Shown: positions 46,499 through 57,731, counted from the stretch's first letter. The stretch: 64,000 nucleotides of DNA from Sphingomonas sp. S2-65 (GCF_021513175.1 NZ_CP090953.1:2724501-2788500), one strand, 5' to 3'. Program-made: numbers and translations. The notes: a model not told the origin generated them from the letters alone.

Positions 46499-48311
46499 CC
46501 GGCGCGTCCGGAAGGTCGTAGCGGATCCGCCAGAGCTTGAACGGCGAGTTGGCGGGCAGCGCCATGGGCTCCAGCCAGTTGGGAACCTGCCCTCGATATA
46601 GCTGCGAGAAGAAGCCGCTCGGCCCGCGCGAACGATAGATCGTCGTTTCCGACATGTCCGGGCAGATCAGCAGATACTGCGCCTTGTGGCGCGCGGCGAT
46701 GGCACGGAAGTCTCTCGTGGGCCCGGTAAAGGCGTGATGCACGTCGAGGATGGCCGTGCCGTTGCGATGATAGGGGCCGGCGATGCCGTAATGGTGCGTG
46801 ACGGTGATCAGCCGCGGCCCCATGTCGACATGCGTGAAGAGGATCGCACTGGGATAGGCATTGAGCGGTAGCAGCGATGACATGCGCCCACATGCCGCAT
46901 TCGCCTTGCCCACCTTGCTGGGTACGCCCTTGCCAGGCTTGTCCGCCGGCAGCAGTGGCAAGGCCAGCCCGGTGAACAAGCCGGTAGCCACCAGGAACGC
47001 CGCTACCGACCCGAAGACTCGGACCGCTAGGTTCGTGCGCTTCAGGCACCACGGGATCACGATCCAGGCGAGCGCCGTCGCGCCCGGCACGCTCAGAAGC
47101 TGTGCCGCCGGCCCCGCGCGGACCTGCCACAGCAGCATGGCCCCTGCAAAAGCGGTGAACAGCGCGATCGCCGCCCAGGCGATGGCCGCCTCGCTGCGCC
47201 GCGCCCGCCAGGTCGCGACCAAAGCGCCGATGATGCCGACCACCGCCAATGCCGCCATCGGGAAGGCGCTCTTCAGCGGATGCTTGTAGATCGGGCGTGC
47301 CTCCCGGACATTGTTGAGCCAAGTCCGGGCGAGTTCGTCGGACACCTGCTCGGGGCGTCCCAGGCATTGCGGGAACAGCAGCGCGAACCCGGCAACGATG
47401 ACTCCGCCAGCAAGCGCCGCGAGTACGAGCCGCAGCCACCGCTTCTCGGCGGGCACCAGCGACAGCGCGAACAACAACGTTCCGGCAGCCACCGTGACGC
47501 TCAGCCAAACCGGCGTCAGCGCGTCGCAGCGAAGCACCTGGTTCGCGTTCGAGGCGAACAGCGCGAAGCCCAGCGCCGACCCGCCCGCCAGAGTAAGGCC
47601 ATAGGCTGCCATCCGCCGCGCATCGCCGCGCTCCCAGATCCAGCGCAGCGCGATGATGCCTCCGGCCATCGCGCAGTAAGGCAGCATCTCCAGCCCAATG
47701 GTCAGCGACACCGCGCTCGATATGCCGACTGTCGTTCCGCCGCGGGCGCGCCGCGGATCGGCAAGACCGGCGACCGTCATTGCCAGGCAGGCAAGTTGCC
47801 AGCCATGATGATCGATGCGCATCGGCGCGTACATCGCCATGGTCGAGGTACAGCTCATCAGCACCAGCATCGCCATTGGCCACGCATGGGGCGCGACCAG
47901 GCGGCGCACGGTCAGGGACAGTCCCGTCATCGTGGCGATCAGCGGTAGCAGCGGCGCGATCCCGCAGGCCCATTTTTCGGCGGCTTCCACACCCAGCAGG
48001 GGGCGCAGCAACAGGATCAGTCCGGCGATCGGAAGGTCGACGAGCCGCGACCAGTGGATGTCGAACCCGCCCAGTGCCGGATCCAGCCGGTATTGGCGCA
48101 GATCGTACCAGCCCTGACCGGCAAGCAGCGCGCGCACTTGCGCCAGCCGCATATTGTCGTCGGTATCGGTGAGCACGAGCCAATGGATGTTGCCCTGGCG
48201 CTGAACCAGGTACCAGGCGACGACACAGCCCCAGAACGCCAGCATCCAGCCCAGCCAATGGCGGTCCAGCTCGTGATCCAGGCGGAACCCGCCGATTGGC
48301 TTCAACTTCAA
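46455..48311 (-). CDS. Large GT-C-like membrane protein, possible sugar transferase
   Basis: A 618-residue polytopic protein with about twelve helices and a soluble C-terminal domain (about 470-618). The first periplasmic loop contains LVLTDTDDNMRLAQVRALL, an acidic motif as in STT3/GT-C transferases, followed by YRLDPALGGFDIHWSRL. Such enzymes use polyprenyl-linked sugars. Start is a TTG with AGGGAAG upstream; no ATG is available. It is divergent from GtrA and next to GtrB-like and methyltransferase genes, so it may be the sugar-transferring (GtrC-like) part of one system. Confidence 0.82.
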   Translation of the reverse strand: MKLKPIGGFRLDHELDRHWLGWMLAFWGCVVAWYLVQRQGNIHWLVLTDTDDNMRLAQVRALLAGQGWYDLRQYRLDPALGGFDIHWSRLVDLPIAGLILLLRPLLGVEAAEKWACGIAPLLPLIATMTGLSLTVRRLVAPHAWPMAMLVLMSCTSTMAMYAPMRIDHHGWQLACLAMTVAGLADPRRARGGTTVGISSAVSLTIGLEMLPYCAMAGGIIALRWIWERGDARRMAAYGLTLAGGSALGFALFASNANQVLRCDALTPVWLSVTVAAGTLLFALSLVPAEKRWLRLVLAALAGGVIVAGFALLFPQCLGRPEQVSDELARTWLNNVREARPIYKHPLKSAFPMAALAVVGIIGALVATWRARRSEAAIAWAAIALFTAFAGAMLLWQVRAGPAAQLLSVPGATALAWIVIPWCLKRTNLAVRVFGSVAAFLVATGLFTGLALPLLPADKPGKGVPSKVGKANAACGRMSSLLPLNAYPSAILFTHVDMGPRLITVTHHYGIAGPYHRNGTAILDVHHAFTGPTRDFRAIAARHKAQYLLICPDMSETTIYRSRGPSGFFSQLYRGQVPNWLEPMALPANSPFKLWRIRYDLPDAPVSAPAPLVPRPASR

Positions 48312-48372
48312 AGTGGCTTCCCTCGCTCGGTGTCACGCATTAGGGCGGCGGCTTGCGCGAGGGCAAGCTGAA

Positions 48373-48795
48373 GTGACAGTCGTTCAACGACGAATGGAAA
48401 CCCTGCTGGAAAGCGGCCTGCTCGGCCAGCTGATCCGGTTCGTCATCGCCGGGGGCATCACCACCGGCCTGTATACGCTCGTCTATTCGCCGCTCGCAGG
48501 GTTCGGCATCACCTCGGAGCAGGTCGCAAACATCTGCGGCTATCTGGTGGCAGTGACCTCGGGCTATCTGCTCCACAGCAAGTGGAGCTTCCGGGGGCAC
48601 GGGGCCCAGGCGTCGAAGACCAGCTGGCGCTTCTTCGTCGTGTCGCTTGTCAGCTTCGGGCTGAACACCGTGTTCGTGTGGATCCTCACCGATGATGCGA
48701 TGCTCGCGGGACCCTGGTGGTGGCCGCTGGTACCGATCCTGTTCGTCACGCCGCTCGTCACCTTCGCGCTCAACCGTTTCTGGGTATTCAGCTGA
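48373..48795 (+). CDS. GtrA family membrane protein
   Basis: A 140-residue protein with four membrane helices (LIRFVIAGGITTGLYTLVY, ICGYLVAVTSGYLLHSKW, RFFVVSLVSFGLNTVFVWIL, PLVPILFVTPLVTFALNRFW), the GtrA pattern. GtrA proteins are thought to flip or help use polyprenyl-phosphate sugars. Start is taken as GTG 48373; an ATG at 48394 is possible. One base separates it from the methyltransferase gene. Confidence 0.88.
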   Translation: MTVVQRRMETLLESGLLGQLIRFVIAGGITTGLYTLVYSPLAGFGITSEQVANICGYLVAVTSGYLLHSKWSFRGHGAQASKTSWRFFVVSLVSFGLNTVFVWILTDDAMLAGPWWWPLVPILFVTPLVTFALNRFWVFS

Positions 48796-48796
48796 T

Positions 48797-49525
48797 ATGG
48801 ACCGCGTCGTCTACGATCGCATGGCCGCGCATGACACCACCCATTGGTGGTATCGCGCGCGCCGCGAAATCCTCTCCGACTTCCTCGCGCGCGAGGCCAA
48901 GCTGCCGGCGCACGCCCGCATTCTCGAGATCGGCTGTGGCACCGGCCACAATCTGCCGATGCTCGCCAGCTATGGCGATGTCGACGCGATCGAGATCGAC
49001 GAGGCGGCGGCGGCGAAGGCCAGCGAACGGCTCGGCAAGCAGGTCGGATCGGCACCTCTGCCCGAGCTCGACGGGGTCGAACCCGGCAGCTACGACATGG
49101 TCGCCGTTCTCGACGTGGTGGAGCATGTCGAGGACGATGTCGCCGCGCTCCAGGCGATTGCCCGCGCGCTAAAGCCTGGCGGCAAGGTCCTGATCACCGT
49201 CCCCGCGCATCAATGGATGTGGAGTGCGCACGACGTAGTGAATCACCACAAGCGCCGTTATTCCAAGGCGTCGCTCGCCAGGGCGCTCGACGCCGCAGGC
49301 CTGCGCCCGCACAAGCTTGGCTATTTCAACTCGCTGCTGTTTCCGGTGGCGGTCGCGGCGCGCTTCGCCGGCAGGCTGATGGGCAAGGACGACAGCGACG
49401 ATTCGCCCCCACCCAAGCCGCTCAACGCCGTGTTCGAGAAGATCTTCGGCCTGGAACGTCATCTGGTCGGCCGCGTGCCGCTGACGCCGGGCCTTTCGCT
49501 GATCGTCCTGGCGACGCCGAAGTAA
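48797..49525 (+). CDS. Class I SAM-dependent methyltransferase
   Basis: A 242-residue methyltransferase with motif I ILEIGCGTGHNLPML, motif II DAIEIDEAAA, and motif III/IV VLDVVEHVEDD, followed by LKPGGKVLITVPAHQWMWS. Members near glycosylation genes methylate sugars or lipids. It directly follows GtrA and converges with the GtrB-like gene across 27 bases. Confidence 0.92.
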   Translation: MDRVVYDRMAAHDTTHWWYRARREILSDFLAREAKLPAHARILEIGCGTGHNLPMLASYGDVDAIEIDEAAAAKASERLGKQVGSAPLPELDGVEPGSYDMVAVLDVVEHVEDDVAALQAIARALKPGGKVLITVPAHQWMWSAHDVVNHHKRRYSKASLARALDAAGLRPHKLGYFNSLLFPVAVAARFAGRLMGKDDSDDSPPPKPLNAVFEKIFGLERHLVGRVPLTPGLSLIVLATPK

Positions 49526-49552
49526 GCTATCCCCAGCGTCGCGGAGAAGGCC

Positions 49553-50578
49553 TTACTCCACGACCTCGCTCCGCACCGCCTGCGGCGACACCCGGACCTC
49601 GCCCGAATCCTCGAAGCGGTACCCAAGCGACGCGTGTCCCTTCACCGGACCCGCCACGTCGGCGACCAGATAGAGCGGCCGCCGCTTCGATTCGACATAC
49701 AGCCGGCCGAGATACTCGCCGATCAACCCCAGCACGAACATCTGCACGGCGCCCAGGAACACCACGACCAGCATCGTCGATGTCCAGCCCTGCACCGCAT
49801 TGCCCATCACCCAGCCGACCAGAATGTAGAGCATCAGCAGCAGCGAGGCGGCGGTGAGGAACAGCCCGACATGGCTGGCGAAGCGCAGCGGCGCAGTTGA
49901 AAACCCGGTGATCGCGTCGAGCGCGAACCGGACCATCTTGCCCAGCGGGTACTTGGTCTCGCCGGCATGGCGCTCATGGCGGTCATAGACGAACGGCACC
50001 TGGCGAAACCCGACCCAGGCCACCATCCCGCGGATGAAGCGCGCCTGCTCGGGCAGCGAGAGGAACGCGTCGAGCGCCCGGCGAGTCATCAGCCGGAAGT
50101 CGCCGGTGTCGAGCGGGATCGGGGTGTCGGTGATCCGGTCGAGCATGCGATAGAAGATCGCGGCGGTCAGCTTCTTGAACAGGCTTTCGCCCTCGCGCTT
50201 GCGGCGCACGGCATAGACCACGTCCGCACCCTCGGCACGCATCAGCTCGCGCATCGGCCCCAGCAGCTCGGGCGGATCCTGCAGGTCCGCGTCGATGATC
50301 AGGATTTCCTCGCCCGCGCATAGGTCGAGCCCCGCGGTCAGCGCCAGCTGGTGGCCGTGATTGCGCGACAGGTTGATCGCCACCAGATGCGGGTCGGCCG
50401 CGGACAGCCGCTGCATCACTGGCCAGCTGCCGTCGCGCGAGCCGTCGTTGATGAGGACGATCTCGTAATCCTCGCCCACGACATCGCGCGCCGCCGCGGA
50501 TATCCGGGCGTGCAACATGTCGAGACACCCTTCTTCATTGTAGCAGGGGACGACGACGGAGAGCTTGGGCCGCTTCAT
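49553..50578 (-). CDS. GtrB/DPM-like family 2 glycosyltransferase
   Basis: A 341-residue GT-A enzyme that makes polyprenyl-phosphate sugar. The N-terminus has LSVVVPCYNEEGCL, INDGSRDGSW, and the metal-binding IIDADLQDPPELLG; a catalytic loop GDFRLMTRRALD; and two C-terminal helices (about 228-255 and 264-290) as in GtrB/ArnC. The start at ATG 50578 gives the family N-terminus. The overall set (GT-C-like, GtrA, this gene) suggests a membrane sugar-transfer pathway. Confidence 0.93.
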   Translation of the reverse strand: MKRPKLSVVVPCYNEEGCLDMLHARISAAARDVVGEDYEIVLINDGSRDGSWPVMQRLSAADPHLVAINLSRNHGHQLALTAGLDLCAGEEILIIDADLQDPPELLGPMRELMRAEGADVVYAVRRKREGESLFKKLTAAIFYRMLDRITDTPIPLDTGDFRLMTRRALDAFLSLPEQARFIRGMVAWVGFRQVPFVYDRHERHAGETKYPLGKMVRFALDAITGFSTAPLRFASHVGLFLTAASLLLMLYILVGWVMGNAVQGWTSTMLVVVFLGAVQMFVLGLIGEYLGRLYVESKRRPLYLVADVAGPVKGHASLGYRFEDSGEVRVSPQAVRSEVVE

Positions 50579-50589
50579 GGGCGCGGTGT

Positions 50590-51933
50590 CTAGCGCGTCG
50601 GTGCAGACCCGTCGATGGTCAAGCTTCGTCCAGGGTCGGTCCGGGGGGGAAGCAGCGCCTTGTCGATCCGGGCCGCCACGCCCACGCTGCGTCCGGCGAG
50701 ATTGGGGACGGTGAACCGCACAGCGGCGCCCATCAGCTGTGCCGCCTCGGACAGGCTCATGCCATAGTCCTGGCGCAGCCACTGGATCAGTCCGGTGCTC
50801 GCCTGCTTCAGCGCCTCGTCGAGCGATCCCGCCTGGCCGAGCACCATCAACTCGGAAGGCGATTCCACGCGAGGTCCCGACAGCGGCTTGCGCTTGATCA
50901 GCTCGACGCTGAACACGACGTCCATCGAGGTTTCCAGGGCATATTGGCTGGTCTCGCCATCGCCCTGCGCGGCGTGCGCGTCGCCCAGATACAGAAGCGC
51001 GCCGGGCTGAGACACGGGCAGATAGATGGTGTTGCCTTCGGCGACTTCGGGAAAGTCCATGTTGCCGCCGCCCCGGCCGGTGTCGCCGGTGGACAGCGGC
51101 GGCGCGCCGAACCCGCTGGCGACGCTCAGCCCGCCCAGCATCGGCCGCACCGGCAGGCGCAGGTTTCGCAAGGTGCCATCGGCGCCCTCGGGCGTGGCGG
51201 TTCCGGCGGCGCGGTCCAAGCGCCAGCGCACCGTCCTGCCAAGTTTTTGTGCTTCGGGCATCAGCGAGGGCCCCACCGCGCGGGGGACGATGCTGTCCAG
51301 GCTTTCCGCCCAGTCGCGGTTCAGACGAAGCTGGCGCAGATGCACTACCAGCACGTCACCGGGAACCGCGCCTGCCACGAAGAAGGGGCCGGTCTGCGGA
51401 TTCCCGAAAAGCGCGCGTGTCACTCCCTGTGCGTCGCGGCCACCCGAATCGATCGTATGGGTCCGCACCGTATCGCCGGGCCAGATCGTCAGCACCGGCG
51501 CACGGTCGGGCGAAAAGCTGTTCGAGAAGCTGGAGGGTATGAAGTCGTAGACGCGCGGATTCCCCGCCGGTCGCTGCGGAACTGCCCGGGCGACGAAGGG
51601 GTGCCGGACACGCCGGCCGGGATCGTTGCTGTCCGGGAAGTCTGCCTCGCCGACGATCCTGCCATCGCGCATCGTGCCGTCGAAGGCATAGTGGACGCCC
51701 CGCGCATTGGTGACGGCGATCCGCAGCCGGCCGCGCTTGACGTTACCTTTGACGGGGTCGCCGTCCCAATCGCCCGAGAGCGTCTCCCCCGAACGCTGCA
51801 AGTTCAGCGTCGAATATTCGGTGTTGCCCCAGCGATCCGTGGCGACGATCCACTGCCCTTGCGTCGGTGTCGGCATCGCGTGCGCCACTGGTGCCGATAC
51901 GAGCAGGCCGAGGCACAGCAACAGTCGGATCAT
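50590..51933 (-). CDS. Exported acetamidase/formamidase family protein
   Basis: A 447-residue protein with a signal peptide (cleavage after APVAHA, about residue 19), an N-terminal domain of about 100 residues not usual in the family, and a C-terminal FmdA/AmdA domain with VLTIWPGDTVRTHTIDSGG, GALLYLGDAHAAQGDGE and NMDFPEVAEGNTIYLPV. It probably hydrolyses an amide outside the cytoplasm. A palindromic operator (51950-51965) lies 17-32 bases before the ATG. Confidence 0.9.
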   Translation of the reverse strand: MIRLLLCLGLLVSAPVAHAMPTPTQGQWIVATDRWGNTEYSTLNLQRSGETLSGDWDGDPVKGNVKRGRLRIAVTNARGVHYAFDGTMRDGRIVGEADFPDSNDPGRRVRHPFVARAVPQRPAGNPRVYDFIPSSFSNSFSPDRAPVLTIWPGDTVRTHTIDSGGRDAQGVTRALFGNPQTGPFFVAGAVPGDVLVVHLRQLRLNRDWAESLDSIVPRAVGPSLMPEAQKLGRTVRWRLDRAAGTATPEGADGTLRNLRLPVRPMLGGLSVASGFGAPPLSTGDTGRGGGNMDFPEVAEGNTIYLPVSQPGALLYLGDAHAAQGDGETSQYALETSMDVVFSVELIKRKPLSGPRVESPSELMVLGQAGSLDEALKQASTGLIQWLRQDYGMSLSEAAQLMGAAVRFTVPNLAGRSVGVAARIDKALLPPRTDPGRSLTIDGSAPTR

Positions 51934-51949
51934 GAGGCCCTCCGCTAAC

Positions 51950-51965
51950 GACTACATTTGTAGTC
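51950..51965. promoter_or_regulatory. Palindromic operator of BlaI/MecI/CopY type
   Basis: GACTACATTTGTAGTC is a perfect inverted repeat (GACTACA / TGTAGTC around TT). The core TACANNTGTA is the known recognition sequence of BlaI/MecI and CopY repressors. It lies just upstream of the acetamidase start. No regulator of this family is in the window. Confidence 0.75.
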
Positions 51966-51993
51966 TTCACGCGAAGAAGCGCTGAGGCAAGGG

Positions 51994-54081
<2,088 letters not shown>

Positions 54082-54133
54082 GGGTTCTAAATGGGGCCGC
54101 GAGCGCCTGATTTGCAACGAAATTGCATCGGCG

Positions 54134-54553
54134 TCAGGCTCGCAGCGCCGCCAATCGTGCGCGCACGGTGTCCGGAAGCGGTTTCGATCGCCGCGCGGCG
54201 GAATCGATGTGCACGCTCACGATCTCGACCTCCGCATGCAGCGCGCCGGTGTCCGCGTGACAAAGCTCGACCCTCAAGGTCATGCTCGAGCTGCCGACCC
54301 GGTCCAGGCGCACGAACGCTTCCACCATGTCGTCGAAGCGGAACGGTTGCTTATACTGCACCGTGGAGCGGGCGACGTTGAACTCCGCGTCCGCCCACTC
54401 GGAGCCCAGGTCGTGGAGGTCCGCCCAGCGCCAGAACTCGGTGATCGCGACATCGGCATAATCGAGATAGCGGGCATTGAAGACGATCTTCTGCCCGTCG
54501 ATCTCCGAATAGCGGACGCGGAACCTGGTCGAGAAGGCGAACCCCTCGCGCAT
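54134..54553 (-). CDS. Acyl-CoA thioesterase (hotdog fold)
   Basis: A 139-residue 4HBT-type thioesterase. FRVRYSEIDGQKIVFNARYLDYAD carries the catalytic-site region (core SEIDGQKIVFNARYLDY), and YKQPFRFDDMVEAFVRL is the family beta-strand pattern. Substrate is unknown. The ATG at 54553 has GGGGTGAG just upstream; a GTG at 54559 overlapping the aminotransferase stop is an alternative. Sits between the aminotransferase and rel/spo on the same strand. Confidence 0.88.
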   Translation of the reverse strand: MREGFAFSTRFRVRYSEIDGQKIVFNARYLDYADVAITEFWRWADLHDLGSEWADAEFNVARSTVQYKQPFRFDDMVEAFVRLDRVGSSSMTLRVELCHADTGALHAEVEIVSVHIDSAARRSKPLPDTVRARLAALRA

Positions 54554-54555
54554 GC

Positions 54556-55764
54556 TCACCCCGCTTTCGTCGATGGTACGTTCACCCCCATCGACTGGAG
54601 GTACTTCTTCACGTTGCGCGCAGCCTGGCGCAGCCGCTGCTCGTTCTCGACCATCGCGATGCGGACATAGCCCTCACCATTCTCGCCATATCCGACGCCG
54701 GGTGCGACTGCGACCTTGGCATGGCTCAACAGCTGCTTCGAGAATTCGAGGCTGCCCAGATGCGCCAGCGCGGGGGGCAGGGGCGCCCAGGCAAACATCG
54801 ACGCGCGAGGCGACGGGATGTCCCAGCCCGACCGCCCGAAGCTTTCCACCAGCACGTCCCGGCGCTTGTGATACAGCTCGCGATTCTTCTCGACGATGTC
54901 CTGCGGTCCGTTGAGCGCCGCCACCGCAGCCGCCTGGACGGGCGTGAACGCGCCGTAATCAAGATAGGATTTAACCCGAGTCATGGCGGCGATCAGCTGC
55001 TTGTTGCCGACCGCGAAGCCGATCCGCCACCCGGCCATCGAATAGGTCTTCGAAAGCGAGGTGAATTCGATGGCGATGTCCTTGGCGCCTTTCACCTCCA
55101 GGATCGAGGGCGTCGGCTTGCCGTCATAATAGAGCTCGGAATAGGCCAGGTCCGAGATGATCCACACCTGGTTTTCGCGCGCCCAGGCTACCAGCCGCTC
55201 GTAAAAAGCGAGATCCACCGTCTCGGCGGTCGGGTTGGAGGGATAGTTGATCACCAGGATGCTCGGGCGCGGCACGGTGAAGTTCATCGCCCGCTCGAGG
55301 CTCTCGAAATAAGCGTCGTCGGGCGTTGTCGGCACCGCACGGATCGTCGCGCCGGCGATGATGAAGCCGAAGGTGTGGATCGGGTAGGACGGATTGGGCG
55401 CCAGGATCACGTCGCCGGGCGCGGTGATCGCGGTGGCGAGGCTCGCCAGACCTTCCTTGGATCCCATGGTGACGACCACTTCGGTCTCGGGATCGACGTC
55501 CACGCCGAAGCGGCGTCCGTAATAATTCGCCTGCGCGCGCCGCAGGCCGGGGATCCCCTTGGATTGCGAATAGCCATGCGCATCGGGCTTGGCCGCGACT
55601 TCGCACAATTTGTCGATGACGTGCTGAGGCGGCGGCAGATCGGGATTGCCCATGCCCAGGTCGATGATGTCCTCGCCCGCCGCGCGCGCCGCGGCCCGCA
55701 TCCCGTTCACTTCGGCGATGACATAGGGCGGCAAACGCTTGATGCGGTAGAACTCTTCGGACAT
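54556..55764 (-). CDS. Class I aminotransferase, AlaC-like
   Basis: A 402-residue PLP aminotransferase. It begins with the typical EFYRIKRLPPYVIAEVNGMR, has DIIDLGMGNPDLP, NYPSNPTAETVD and the PLP lysine in SLSKTYSMAGWRIGF. The set matches glutamate-pyruvate aminotransferases of the AlaC/AlaA group, although LL-diaminopimelate aminotransferase-like activity is not excluded. ATG 55764 is the family start. It is divergent from phaC with 121 bases between them. Confidence 0.92.
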   Translation of the reverse strand: MSEEFYRIKRLPPYVIAEVNGMRAAARAAGEDIIDLGMGNPDLPPPQHVIDKLCEVAAKPDAHGYSQSKGIPGLRRAQANYYGRRFGVDVDPETEVVVTMGSKEGLASLATAITAPGDVILAPNPSYPIHTFGFIIAGATIRAVPTTPDDAYFESLERAMNFTVPRPSILVINYPSNPTAETVDLAFYERLVAWARENQVWIISDLAYSELYYDGKPTPSILEVKGAKDIAIEFTSLSKTYSMAGWRIGFAVGNKQLIAAMTRVKSYLDYGAFTPVQAAAVAALNGPQDIVEKNRELYHKRRDVLVESFGRSGWDIPSPRASMFAWAPLPPALAHLGSLEFSKQLLSHAKVAVAPGVGYGENGEGYVRIAMVENEQRLRQAARNVKKYLQSMGVNVPSTKAG

Positions 55765-55885
55765 GTCCACTCTCGCTAGAGGGCGGCACCCGATCGCGCC
55801 GCCCCTGCGTTGATAGGGCATATGGGCAGCTTCGGGAACGCCGAGTTGCAAGTCGCCCCTGGAAAGCGACGCGGGAGAGAAACGC

Positions 55886-57619
55886 ATGGCCGACACCACC
55901 ACGCCGACCCCCAGCCTTGAGGAGCTCCAGCACTGGACCTGGGTGCTCGGCCGCGCGCAGCAGATGATGCTGGAAAACGGCTTCGACCTGATGGGCGCCA
56001 AGCCCACGGCAAATCCCTACGCTGCGATGTTCGATCCCCAGGCCGCGATGCAAGCGAGTGCGGGCTTCTGGGCGGACACCATGCAGCTGTGGCAGCGCTT
56101 CCTCGATCCCGCGCATGCCCAGACCTTCGAGGAAACGCCCGAACAGGCGAAGGACAGGCGGTTCAAGGCGCCGCAGTGGCGCGAGCAGCCGATGTTCGAC
56201 TTCCTGCGCCAGAGCTACTTCGTCGTCGCCGATCATCTGTTGAAAGGAGTCGATGCGCTGGAGGGCGTGGAGCCGCGCCAGAAGGAGCAGATCCGCTTCG
56301 CCACCAAGGGCTTCATCGACGCGATCAGCCCGGCCAACTTCCCGGCGACAAATCCCCAGGTGCTCGAACGCATCGTCGAGACCAAGGGCGAGAGCCTGCT
56401 CAAGGGGCTTCAGAACATGCTGGGCGACCTCGCCAAGGGCCAGATCACCCAGACCGACGCGCACGCCTTCGAGGTCGGCCGCAACATCGCCACCACCCCC
56501 GGCAAGGTGGTCAAGCGCACGCCGCTCTACGAACTCATCCAGTACACGCCCGTCACCGAGCAGGTGTACCGCACGCCGCTGATCATCTTTCCGCCCTGGA
56601 TCAACCGCTTCTACATCCTCGATCTTTCACCCGAGAAGAGCCTGATCCGCTGGGCGGTGGAGCAGGGGTTCACCGTCTTCGTCGTGTCGTGGAAATCGGC
56701 GGACGCGACGATGAAGGACGTGGTCTGGGAGGATTATGTCGAGCGCGGCCAGATCGACGCGATCGACACCGTGCGCGCGCTGCTAGGCGTCGAGGGCGTG
56801 CATGCCGTGGGCTATTGCGTCGCCGGCACCACCCTGGCCGGTACGCTGGCCGTGCTCGCCGCGCGGGAGCAGGCGGACAAGGTCAGGAGCGCCACCTTCT
56901 TCACCGCGCAGGTCGATTTTTCAGAGGCGGGCGATCTGCGGATGTTCGTCGACGACGACCAGTTGGCCTTGATCCGCAGCTTGGGCAGCGAGGGGTATCT
57001 GGACGGCCGCTACATGGCCGCGACCTTCAACCTGCTGCGGGGCCGCGACCTTATCTGGAACTACGTCACCAACAATTATCTGATGGGGCAGGACTATGTC
57101 CCGTTCGACCTGCTCCACTGGAACTCCGACGTCACCAACCTGCCCTCGGCGTGGCACCTGAGCTATCTCACCGACTTCTACCGCGACAACAAGCTCGTGA
57201 CCCCGGGCGCGCTGTCGATCGGGGGAACGCCCGTTGACCTGGCCCGGATCACCACGCCTGCCTATGTCCAGGCAGGCCGCGAAGACCATATCGCGCCGGC
57301 CGCTTCCGTGTGGAAGCTCACGCACCACTTCAAGGGACCGCTGCGCTTCGTGCTGGCCGGCTCGGGCCATATCGCCGGCGTGGTGAACCCCCCGGCGGCC
57401 GGCAAGTACCAGCACTGGATCAACGACGCGAAGGTGGACTCGCTGGACGCGTTCCTCGCGGGGGCCAGCGAGATCAAGGGGAGCTGGTGGCCGGATTGGG
57501 CGGTGTGGCTCGCCAGCGGCGATCCGGAGCAAGTGGATGCAACAACTGCACGCATTCCCGGGAACGGCCCGCTTCCCGCGCTGGAGGACGCGCCTGGGAG
57601 CTACGTCAAAGCGCGATAA
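55886..57619 (+). CDS. phaC: Class I poly(3-hydroxyalkanoate) synthase
   Basis: Polymerises hydroxyacyl-CoA into polyester storage granules. The 577-residue alpha/beta hydrolase-like enzyme has the lipase-box cysteine C311 in GYCVAGTTLAG, the catalytic Asp in AGREDHIAPAAS and His in LAGSGHIAGVVNPP, and the conserved WNSD. Length fits class I. No phaAB genes are present here. A phasin gene with its own promoter follows after 112 bases. Confidence 0.97.
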   Translation: MADTTTPTPSLEELQHWTWVLGRAQQMMLENGFDLMGAKPTANPYAAMFDPQAAMQASAGFWADTMQLWQRFLDPAHAQTFEETPEQAKDRRFKAPQWREQPMFDFLRQSYFVVADHLLKGVDALEGVEPRQKEQIRFATKGFIDAISPANFPATNPQVLERIVETKGESLLKGLQNMLGDLAKGQITQTDAHAFEVGRNIATTPGKVVKRTPLYELIQYTPVTEQVYRTPLIIFPPWINRFYILDLSPEKSLIRWAVEQGFTVFVVSWKSADATMKDVVWEDYVERGQIDAIDTVRALLGVEGVHAVGYCVAGTTLAGTLAVLAAREQADKVRSATFFTAQVDFSEAGDLRMFVDDDQLALIRSLGSEGYLDGRYMAATFNLLRGRDLIWNYVTNNYLMGQDYVPFDLLHWNSDVTNLPSAWHLSYLTDFYRDNKLVTPGALSIGGTPVDLARITTPAYVQAGREDHIAPAASVWKLTHHFKGPLRFVLAGSGHIAGVVNPPAAGKYQHWINDAKVDSLDAFLAGASEIKGSWWPDWAVWLASGDPEQVDATTARIPGNGPLPALEDAPGSYVKAR

Positions 57620-57650
57620 CCATAGAGTTCCCTAACGTAAATGAGTATGC

Positions 57651-57712
57651 TGCAGCGCAACATCGCTCTTGCAGCTTTTGCAATGACGTCATATATATTG
57701 CAGCGCAGCAAT
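57651..57712 (+). promoter_or_regulatory. Phasin promoter with TGCAGCGCA motifs
   Basis: A likely promoter has TTGCAG (57669-57674) and TATATA (57692-57697) 17 bases apart. TGCAGCGCA occurs twice, at 57651 and 57699; the second lies in TTGCAGCGCAGCAA, just after the -10 box, where a repressor would block transcription. TTGCAGCTTTTGCAA and the palindrome TGACGTCA lie between. TGC/GCA-rich sites are known for the PHA regulator PhaR, so a PhaR-like factor is the likely binder. Confidence 0.6.
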
Positions 57713-57731
57713 CATCCAGGGACCGACTCGT

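Noticed and set aside
48692..48796. Extended start for the methyltransferase overlapping GtrA
   Set aside because: The extra codons read through GtrA in another frame; ATG 48797 directly after the GtrA stop gives the family N-terminus.
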